Positions 14,985-21,382 of a stretch of 23,983 nucleotides of DNA are shown here, piece after piece. The position numbers were made by a program, and so were the translations under genes. Position 1 is the stretch's first letter; every line of letters begins with the position of its first letter. The stretch comes from AC-32 sp035624425 (GTDB lineage Bacteria > Actinomycetota > Thermoleophilia > Gaiellales > Gaiellaceae): assembly GCA_035624425.1 (NCBI GenBank), contig DASPRN010000094.1, positions 1 through 23,983 on the forward strand, in the 5' to 3' direction. The notes under the pieces are model-generated. The model was not told the DNA's origin. It ran no database searches and saw only the letters and a list, made by a program, of their open reading frames with translations.

Positions 14985-17885
14985 ATGGCTGAGAAGACCG
15001 ACGTCTTCGTCGGCGGCTACCCCGACATCGACGCTGCGACCGAAGACTTCGACGCGCTCGCCGAGCTCGTCAAGGACAAGAAGATCGCCATCGAGGCCGC
15101 GATCCTCATCACGCACGCGACGGACGGGACCGTGGCGGTGCAGCAGACGGCCGACCACCGCGGCCGCAAGGGCGTGGAATGGGGAGGCGGGGTGGGGTTC
15201 CTCGTCGGGCTGGCGGCGCCGCCGATGCTTGCCGTCACCGCCGCGGGCGCCGTCGCGGGCGGCCTCGTCGGCAAGTTTGTCGACCACCGTGTCGAGACCC
15301 AGATGCACGACAAGATCGGCGAGAACCTCCCGCCGGGGACCGCCGGGATCATCGCCCTGTTCGAGGACGAGCAGCGGCTCGCGGTCGAGCAGGCACTCCC
15401 GGGTGCGCTCGCGAAGTCGATCGTCCAATCCGACAAGAAGGGGGTCAAGGCGCTCAAGGACGGGCTCGCCGAGGCGATGGGCAAGTTCGTGCCCGACCGG
15501 ACCGTGCTGCCGATCCCGGACAAGAACTTCGGCGGCACCATGGGGCGGACATTCGACAAGTCGGTGGGCGACTGGACGATCATCCCGGGACCGAAGGCTC
15601 CCGACGATGCGCCGAACGTGCTCATCTGCCTGATCGACGATGCCGGCTTCGGTGGCCCCGACACCTTCGGCGGTGGGATTTCGACCCCGAACCTGACGCG
15701 CGTCGGGCAGATGGGTCTCACCTACAACTGCTTTCACGTGACCGCGGTGTGCTCGCCGACCCGGGCCGCCTTGCTCACGGGGCGCAACCACCATCGCGTC
15801 GGCATGGGGACGATCGCCGAGCTCCCCGCTCCCTACCCAGGCTATACGGGGGTACGGCCACGCAGCTGCACGGCGCTTCCCCGCATCCTGCGCGAGAACG
15901 GCTACGTCACCGGTGGCTTCGGCAAGTGGCATCTCACGCCGGGAAGCCAGATGGGCCAGTCCGGCCCCTTCGACCACTGGCCGCTCTCCTGGGGCTTCGA
16001 TCACTGGTACGGGTTCCTGACCGGCGCCGCCGGCCAATACGACCCGCTCATCACGGTCGACAACACCACGATCGGCGTGCCCGAGGGCAAGGACGGCGAG
16101 CTGTACTACTTCCCCGACGACTTCACCGACAGGGCCATCGAATGGCTCCACGCGGTCCGGGCGACCGATGCTCAGAAGCCGTGGATGATGTATTACTCGA
16201 CCGGCTGCAGTCACGCCCCGCATCACGTCGCCAAGGAGTGGGCCGACCGCTACAAGGGCAAGTTCGACGAGGGTTGGGACGTGTACCGGGAGCAGACGCT
16301 CGAGCGCCAGAAGAAGCTCGGCCTCGTCCCGGAGGACACCGAGCTGTCCGAGCGGCCGGACCTCTTCCCCGCATGGGACTCGCTCTCAGACGCGGAGAAG
16401 AAGCTGTACGCCCGGCAGATGGAGGTGTTCGCGGGTTACTCCGAGAACGCCGACTGGAACGTGGGGCGACTCCTGGACGCGATCGAGGAGATGGGCGACC
16501 TCGAGAACACGCTTATCGTCTACATCTGGGGCGACAACGGCGCGAGCCTGGAGGGGACCCTCACCGGCTCGTTCAACGAGACGACCTTCTTCAACGGGGT
16601 CGTCCTCGAGGCCGAGGAGCAGCTCGAGATCATCGAGAGGTTCGGCGGCGTCGAGGAGTTGGGGGGCTTCCATACCGCCCCGCATTTCACCGCAGCCTGG
16701 GCGCACGCCAACAACACGCCTTTCCAGTGGGGCAAGCAGATCGGCAGCCATCTGGGAGGCACGCGCAACCCGATGGTCGTTGCCTGGCCCGCCCGGATCA
16801 AGGCGGCGGCGGACCTGCGCACGCAGTTCACGCACTGCATCGACGTCGGCCCGACAGTGCTCGAGCTCGTCGGCATCCCCGAGCCGAGAGCGGTCGACGG
16901 GATCGAGCAGGAGCCAATGGACGGGACGAGCTTCGCCTACACGCTCGACGATCCGGGGGCCGCGGAGCAGCACACGGTGCAGTACTTCGAGATGCTCGGC
17001 AGCCGCGCTATCTACAAGGACGGCTGGTGGGCCTGCGCCAAGATCGACAAGCTCCCGTGGGATTGGAGGCCGGAGACGCTGAAGGCGTTCGCACCAGGCG
17101 TGTACGACCCGGACAAGGACACCTGGGAGCTCTACTACCTGCCTGACGACTTCTCCCAGGCCAAGAACGTCGCGGCCGAGAATCCCGAGAAGCTCGGGGA
17201 GCTAAAGGAGCTCTTCTGGCAGGAGGCGGAGCGCAACAATGTGCTGCCGCTGCTCGGCGCCTACGCGATCATGCTTGGCGAGCTGCCGCCGCTGCCGACG
17301 ATTACCCGCTACAGCTACGCCGGCGACGTCCAAAACATCCAGACGACGATGATCCCGCGCATATACGGGCATTCGTACTCCATCGAGGCGAACGTGCAGG
17401 TGCCGGACGGCGGTGCCGAGGGCGTGCTCGTCGCCTTCGCCGACTTCATCGGCGGGTTTGCGCTCTGGGTCGACGAGAAGGGCCTGCTGAACCACACCTA
17501 CCAGTTCCTGGGCGTCGAGACCTACAAGCAGACCTCGACCGAGCCTATCCCGACCGGCGACGTCACCCTGAAGATGCTGTTCGAGATCGACGAGCCGAAA
17601 CCGGGCGCGGGCGGCAAGGTGACGCTGTGGGCGAACGACGCGCAGATCGGCGAGGGCACGATGCCGCAGACCGTCTCACTGATCTTCACGACCTACGCCG
17701 GCATGGACATCGGCCGCGACAACGGGGGGGTTGTCGATCTGGCCTACGAGGAGAAGGCGCCCTATGCGTTCACAGGCACGGTGAAGAACGTCGTCTTCGA
17801 CCTCAAGCCCGGGACACACGAGGAGGAGAAGGCGTTGCACGAGCACGAGACACACGTGGCCGTCGCCCAGGGCATTCACGGATAA
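14985..17885 (+). CDS. Arylsulfatase fused to an N-terminal DUF1269-like domain
   Basis: The 966-residue protein has two parts. Residues 1 to about 150 (TDVFVGGYPDIDAATEDFDAL, then a Gly-rich helix around 60-105, GGVGFLVGLAAPP and AVAGGLVG) resemble DUF1269 stress/membrane proteins. From about residue 205 a type I sulfatase follows: metal ligands in LIDDAG (D218, D219), the formylglycine motif CSPTR at 256-260 (Cys256 must be oxidised by an FGE or similar), GKWH (K314, H316), GDNGAS (D517, N518) and K584/H589. The sulfatase part of about 790 residues matches mycobacterial AtsA-sized enzymes and has a beta-rich C-terminal region. No signal peptide is seen, so it may be cytoplasmic or membrane-attached by the Gly-rich segment. 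AAGGAG lies 8 nt before the ATG. Confidence 0.9.
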   Translation: MAEKTDVFVGGYPDIDAATEDFDALAELVKDKKIAIEAAILITHATDGTVAVQQTADHRGRKGVEWGGGVGFLVGLAAPPMLAVTAAGAVAGGLVGKFVDHRVETQMHDKIGENLPPGTAGIIALFEDEQRLAVEQALPGALAKSIVQSDKKGVKALKDGLAEAMGKFVPDRTVLPIPDKNFGGTMGRTFDKSVGDWTIIPGPKAPDDAPNVLICLIDDAGFGGPDTFGGGISTPNLTRVGQMGLTYNCFHVTAVCSPTRAALLTGRNHHRVGMGTIAELPAPYPGYTGVRPRSCTALPRILRENGYVTGGFGKWHLTPGSQMGQSGPFDHWPLSWGFDHWYGFLTGAAGQYDPLITVDNTTIGVPEGKDGELYYFPDDFTDRAIEWLHAVRATDAQKPWMMYYSTGCSHAPHHVAKEWADRYKGKFDEGWDVYREQTLERQKKLGLVPEDTELSERPDLFPAWDSLSDAEKKLYARQMEVFAGYSENADWNVGRLLDAIEEMGDLENTLIVYIWGDNGASLEGTLTGSFNETTFFNGVVLEAEEQLEIIERFGGVEELGGFHTAPHFTAAWAHANNTPFQWGKQIGSHLGGTRNPMVVAWPARIKAAADLRTQFTHCIDVGPTVLELVGIPEPRAVDGIEQEPMDGTSFAYTLDDPGAAEQHTVQYFEMLGSRAIYKDGWWACAKIDKLPWDWRPETLKAFAPGVYDPDKDTWELYYLPDDFSQAKNVAAENPEKLGELKELFWQEAERNNVLPLLGAYAIMLGELPPLPTITRYSYAGDVQNIQTTMIPRIYGHSYSIEANVQVPDGGAEGVLVAFADFIGGFALWVDEKGLLNHTYQFLGVETYKQTSTEPIPTGDVTLKMLFEIDEPKPGAGGKVTLWANDAQIGEGTMPQTVSLIFTTYAGMDIGRDNGGVVDLAYEEKAPYAFTGTVKNVVFDLKPGTHEEEKALHEHETHVAVAQGIHG

Positions 17886-17940
17886 GTCAGCAAAGCGAAA
17901 CGCGATGGATGCATTGCGGCTGGAGTAGATCCTCCGTGAG

Positions 17941-18858
17941 GTGACCACCACGGCTCCGCACCCGGGCGGCCAGGACGATCCGCCCCCCTCGCGTCGGCAG
18001 ATCCTCGCGAGCCAGGGAGGGGCGCTGATCCGCGCGATCAGAGTGGGTGACGAGGCGGCGGTCGAAGACGCAGTCGTCGCTCTGAGCCGCTCTAGGCGGA
18101 TCTTCGCCCCGCTCGTCTTCGCGGTCGGCGCGTTCGTGATGCTCTTCCAGGGCCTTCGCCTGCTCTTCTCCAACTGGCGGCTGACGCTGATCCAGATTCT
18201 GCCGGCGATGTGGATCTGGCTCGCGCTGCTCGACCTGAAGGCCCACACGTTCAAAGGGAAGGAGTTCCACGCCTGGGGCGGGTCCGTCGAGGTGCTCCTC
18301 GTCGTCGGGATCGCGCTCTTGACGGCGGCCAGCTTCTACCTGAACGCGGTCTTCGCATTCGCGATCTCGGAGCCGGGAACGCCCCGGATCCGGCCGGCTC
18401 TCACGCAGGCCCGGCGCCACCTTGCGGTGGTGCTCGGCGTCGGGCTCGTCGTCGGCGTGGCGCTGGGGATCTCCGTGATCGTCGTTCCCCGCTGGGGCGA
18501 GCGCTGGTTTGCGCTGTCGCTCGGGATCGTCATCGGCGTGATGATGCTCACCTACGTCACCGTCCCGGCGCGAATCGTCGGGATCAGGCCGACAGGCTCG
18601 CGCCGCGACAAGCTGGCGGCCACGGTGATCGGCGGAACGCTCGGAACGATCATCTGCACCCCGCCCTATGTGATCGGCCGGATCGGGATCCTGCTGCTCG
18701 GATCGTCGAACCTGCTCTTCGTGCTCGGCATCGTCCTGCTCGCACTCGGGCTGACCCTGCAAGCCGGAGCGACGGGCGCGGTGAAGGCGATCAAGATGAG
18801 TGCGAAGCTCGCCGCGGGCAACGTACCTCCGCCGGAGGCACGGGCGCTCAAGGCGTGA
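17941..18858 (+). CDS. Multi-pass membrane protein of unknown function
   Basis: The 305-residue protein has a hydrophilic N-terminus of about 50 residues followed by six or seven hydrophobic segments: about 52-75, 82-98, 117-140, 160-180, 187-210, 228-245 and 250-275. It is not recognised as a named family. The start is GTG 17941, 55 nt after the sulfatase stop, with a weak GGAG before it and no terminator between, so co-transcription with the sulfatase is likely. It could be a channel, a transporter or a scaffold; no transport motif is visible. Its end overlaps the opposing YihY-family gene by 11 nt. Confidence 0.75.
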   Translation: MTTTAPHPGGQDDPPPSRRQILASQGGALIRAIRVGDEAAVEDAVVALSRSRRIFAPLVFAVGAFVMLFQGLRLLFSNWRLTLIQILPAMWIWLALLDLKAHTFKGKEFHAWGGSVEVLLVVGIALLTAASFYLNAVFAFAISEPGTPRIRPALTQARRHLAVVLGVGLVVGVALGISVIVVPRWGERWFALSLGIVIGVMMLTYVTVPARIVGIRPTGSRRDKLAATVIGGTLGTIICTPPYVIGRIGILLLGSSNLLFVLGIVLLALGLTLQAGATGAVKAIKMSAKLAAGNVPPPEARALKA

Positions 18859-19735
18859 CGGGGTTCTCGGCCGGGCCGGGCTCCACCTTCGGCTCGTTCT
18901 CGGTCCCGCGCCACCCGGCCCACACCGGGGAGAAGACCGCGCAGACCAGCGACATCGTGATCATGATGAACGTGTAGCCGATCAGCGTGACCACCACGCC
19001 GAAGGAACCGAACGCCTTGCCGTTCGCGTTCAGCGGCGCTGCCACGAAGAGGGGTGACGTCGCCGCCGCGCCTCCGAGAACGATGGTCGCGAGCAGCGCC
19101 CCGGGCAGGAGCGCCCGCAGGCTGATCTTCCGGTGGAGAAGGAAGCTCGGCACCCAGAGCCAGAAGGCTGTGGATACGACCAGCCAGACGGGGACGAGGA
19201 CGTACCAGCCCTCTGCGCGGAGCTGCGCGGCGGAGATGACCGCGAGGGCGAGAGCGCCGGTGACCACGAAGAGGAAGATCGCGAACCGACCCTGGTCGGT
19301 CAGCGAGCCGACCTTGATTCGCCAGGCCCGCGCGTACACGTCCTGGTAGATCTGGCCGATCCCGATCCCCCACAGCAGGAAGGCGACGGCCACCGTCAAG
19401 GATGCCGCGAGCTTGTTCGCAGAAGCGCTTCCGAACGTCTGCTGGACGAGGCTGGCCGTCGTCCCGTGCAGTTTCATGTGGTCGACCAGCCGCTGGGCGA
19501 ACCTATTCGTGTCGCTCCCGGACGAATGGAAGAACGACACGACCACGAGCGCACCCGGAAGGATCGACAGGGCCGAGTAGACGGTTGCCGCGCACCCCGA
19601 GTTATGGCTCGCCTCGAAGTAGCGGCGGAACCACAGCAGCGAGAACCGGCCAAGGCGTGTGTCGGCGCGGCCGAGCAGCCAGTCCTGTATCGCCTTGACG
19701 CGCCCAGTGGTTGGCTCGCCCTGCGCGTCGCTCAT
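18848..19735 (-). CDS. YihY/BrkB family inner-membrane protein
   Basis: The protein (295 residues from this start) has about six transmembrane helices and matches the YihY/virulence factor BrkB family: FSLLWFRRYFEAS, ATVYSALSILPGALVVVSFF near the first membrane helix, ASLTVAVAFLLWGIGIGQIYQDVYARAW, then ISLRALLPGALLATIVLGGAA, and FGSFGVVVTLIGYTFIMITMSLVCAVF. Function is unproven (it is not an RNase BN). The frame is open to an ATG at 19867, adding a 44-residue Ser/Pro/Thr-rich tail; neither start has a good Shine-Dalgarno, so the choice is open. It starts downstream of the selenocysteine tRNA on the same strand. Confidence 0.85.
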   Translation of the reverse strand: MSDAQGEPTTGRVKAIQDWLLGRADTRLGRFSLLWFRRYFEASHNSGCAATVYSALSILPGALVVVSFFHSSGSDTNRFAQRLVDHMKLHGTTASLVQQTFGSASANKLAASLTVAVAFLLWGIGIGQIYQDVYARAWRIKVGSLTDQGRFAIFLFVVTGALALAVISAAQLRAEGWYVLVPVWLVVSTAFWLWVPSFLLHRKISLRALLPGALLATIVLGGAAATSPLFVAAPLNANGKAFGSFGVVVTLIGYTFIMITMSLVCAVFSPVWAGWRGTENEPKVEPGPAENPVTP

Positions 19736-19915
19736 GCCGTCATCCCGGGAAGCCGGAGTCGGCGAAGGGTTGCTCGAAGTACGGGACTCCGGCGTTCTGC
19801 TCGTTCTCGGGCTCGAGTTCGCCATAGAGCTGGACTCGAACTCTGACGTCAGGCGGACGCGGCGCATCGTTCAATCGGGGTGACGCCAAGCGCGTGGCCC
19901 GCCCCGGTGGCTCAA

Positions 19916-20008
19916 CGGAGCGGCGCCGGAGTCGAACCGACCGAGCCGTGGGTTACACGACCGCAGCGGTTTTGAAGACCGCCTGGGCCACCGGGCCCAT
20001 GCCGCTCC
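19916..20008 (-). tRNA. selC: Selenocysteine tRNA (anticodon UCA)
   Basis: The 93-nt gene folds as a tRNA-Sec. The acceptor arms GGAGCGGC and GCCGCTCC make an 8-bp stem (one longer than usual tRNAs), with discriminator G. The D arm pairs GGGCC with GGCCC, longer than usual; the anticodon arm GCGGT-CTTCAAA-ACCGC places UCA at 19973-19975. The long variable arm pairs GTCGTG with CACGGC around TAACC, and the T arm is GTCGG-TTCGACT-CCGGC. CCA is not encoded (TTG follows). The 8+5 acceptor/T arrangement and UCA anticodon distinguish it from a tRNA-Ser or a suppressor. No selA, selB or selD is in the window. Confidence 0.95.
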
Positions 20009-20309
20009 GGTGCGAGGTTAGCGGCATCTCGGGATAGGTGGGCACCGGCCTGGAAAGCGCCTGAGGCGTCACATCGAGATACCGGCGGTGGTTCTGGTGA
20101 AAAGGACGCTGGCTCACGACAGCAGCCTTCAACCCGGGCAGCTCTTGCGAACAGGTCCGGCGCGTCCGAGCGGTTGTCCATCCGTCTGTTGGCAGGCGTG
20201 CGAGCCGGGGTTTGGAGCCGGGCGTGACCACGCAGAATCACCCTGGCGCTCCGCGATTCAACTAAATACGCTGCGCTCTGCCCAGGATCGACCAGGAAGG
20301 AGACTCTTC
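20009..20309. other. 301-nt intergenic stretch between selC and the collagen-like gene
   Basis: No convincing gene is seen. It contains CCGGTGC (20007-20013) and GCACCGG (20042-20048), an inverted repeat next to the tRNA 5' end, an AT-rich run near 20263-20272 (TAAATACGCT) that may hold the -10 of the collagen-like gene, and AAGGAG at 20297-20302, its ribosome site. A TAACCT lies 6 nt before the tRNA 5' end on the minus strand (20015-20020) and could be its -10. Confidence 0.5.
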
Positions 20310-20951
20310 ATGAGGTTGTTCGCCCGCAGGCGGCCGTCGGCCACGACGGTCATCGCCCTCATCGCGCTTGCAGTTGGGCTCGGTGGGACGAGTTACGCCG
20401 CGACTTCCCTGCCGAGAAACAGCGTCGGCACCCTGCAGCTAAAGAGCAACGCCGTCACGTCCACGAAGGTCAAGAACGGATCGCTACTGAAGCGTGACTT
20501 CAAGCGCGGCCAACTCCCGGCGGGTGCGATCGGACCAACCGGACCTGCCGGGGCCCCCGGGCCGGCCGGCCCCAGCGACGCCTATGCCGGGTTCAAGAAC
20601 GGTCCGGTCGCTGCTCCGAGCAGCCTCTCGACGATCGCGACGCTCAACATCCCGCAAGGCGGGAACTATGTGATCTTCGCCAAGCTCTGGATGTTCGACA
20701 ACGTCAACACGTCGGTGCTCACTGACTGCACGCTCGTCGCCGGGTCTGACTCGGATGAGTCGCGGACGATGCTCGAAGGCAACAGCGGCGTCGTCGTCGC
20801 CGGGGCGGTCATTGCGCTCAACGTCGTCCACAACTTCGCCGCGGCAGGCGCTGTCGCACTCAACTGCAACGGCTTCGGCGTCAACATTTCCATCAACAAC
20901 ATCAAGATCACCGCGATCAGGGTCGGGAACCTCACGAACAACGGGATCTGA
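20310..20951 (+). CDS. Secreted protein with short collagen-like tract
   Basis: The 213-residue protein has a basic start and a hydrophobic helix (MRLFARRRPSATTVIALIAL, then GLGGTSYAA), an export signal. A segment with NSVGTLQLKSNAVTSTKVKNGS is followed by a collagen-like Gly-X-Y run (about 15 residues, GPTGPAGAPGPAGP), then a C-terminal beta-rich domain of about 130 residues with two Cys. Thermoleophilia genomes carry many paralogues of this plan, which is the main taxon clue. AAGGAG stands 7 nt before the ATG; the frame is open to 20088 but the signal peptide fixes this start. It is probably surface-exposed. A stable hairpin follows. Confidence 0.85.
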   Translation: MRLFARRRPSATTVIALIALAVGLGGTSYAATSLPRNSVGTLQLKSNAVTSTKVKNGSLLKRDFKRGQLPAGAIGPTGPAGAPGPAGPSDAYAGFKNGPVAAPSSLSTIATLNIPQGGNYVIFAKLWMFDNVNTSVLTDCTLVAGSDSDESRTMLEGNSGVVVAGAVIALNVVHNFAAAGAVALNCNGFGVNISINNIKITAIRVGNLTNNGI

Positions 20952-20967
20952 ATCCCGACAGAACGCT

Positions 20968-21007
20968 GATCGTCGAGGCCCTGCACCCGCGCGGGGCCTC
21001 GACGATC
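20968..21007 (+). terminator. Strong hairpin after the collagen-like gene
   Basis: GATCGTCGAGGCCC (20968-20981) and its exact complement (20994-21007) form a 14-bp stem with a 12-nt loop, 16 nt after the stop codon. There is no T-run, so termination is inferred from the stem and position. Confidence 0.65.
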
Positions 21008-21087
21008 ACAAGCCTTCAGCCTTGCGACGCGGCACCGACACGAGCATGACGTGGCATCGGGTCAGGCGTCATTCCAGCATCGCTGGC

Positions 21088-21117
21088 CCGGAATGTGGTG
21101 TCCGACACCGGAATGTG
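21088..21117. repeat. CCGGAATGTG direct repeats flanking a GTGTC palindrome
   Basis: CCGGAATGTG occurs at 21088-21097 and 21108-21117, exactly 20 nt apart, with GGTGTCCGACACC between them. A related CCGGAAGTGTGAC lies at 21145-21157. This is consistent with tandem protein sites on one DNA face or with a small interspersed repeat. Confidence 0.5.
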
Positions 21118-21350
21118 TCAAGTGTCCTCTGCGACACAACTGCGCCGGAAGTGTGACAAGACTGCGCGGCGCCCAGGGTTCTCGTGGCGAGGTTCCCCCT
21201 GACGGAGCAAAGCGCTCCTCGAGACACAACGATCTGCCGCCGGAGCCGGGCTTTGCCCGGCGGGAGGCTCGGTGCGCTCAGCGGCTGACCGGTGACAGCC
21301 GCCGGCTCCCGAAACGACCGAGCCCCGCATTCGCCCGCAAGGAGGGGGCT

Positions 21351-21377
21351 CGTGGGGGAACCAGGGGTTCCCCCACG
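21351..21377 (-). terminator. Hairpin after the BNR-repeat gene
   Basis: CGTGGGGGAACC and GGTTCCCCCACG form a perfect 12-bp stem with a 3-nt loop (AGG on the plus strand), just 5 nt after the stop of the minus-strand gene. No T-run follows, so termination relies on the strong stem. Confidence 0.6.
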
Positions 21378-21382
21378 TTTCC

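Larger units (their letters stand above)
21008..21382. other. 375-nt intergenic region rich in short repeats and hairpins
   Basis: No convincing coding frame is present. Visible are CCAGC-ATC-GCTGG (21074-21086), GGTGTCCGACACC (21097-21109), two CCGGAATGTG direct repeats 20 nt apart (21088 and 21108), GACACAAC at 21133 and 21223, and GCCGGGC-TTT-GCCCGGC near 21246-21262. This may be a structured RNA, a remnant repeat element or a regulatory region; none is established. Confidence 0.5.

Noticed and set aside
19912..20241. Minus-strand open frame over the tRNA region
   Set aside because: It overlaps the full tRNA-Sec gene, whose structure is unambiguous, and has no coding signature.
20088..20309. 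N-terminal extension of the collagen-like protein from an upstream ATG
   Set aside because: The frame is open, but a ribosome site and signal peptide start at 20310, and the extension has no family resemblance.
21069..21382. Coding extension or transposase remnant in the repeat-rich region
   Set aside because: Frames here give only short Arg/Cys-rich products without DDE-type motifs; no terminal inverted repeats with target duplication could be paired.
21008..21382. CRISPR array
   Set aside because: The repeats are few, short and unevenly spaced, with no repeat-spacer pattern.
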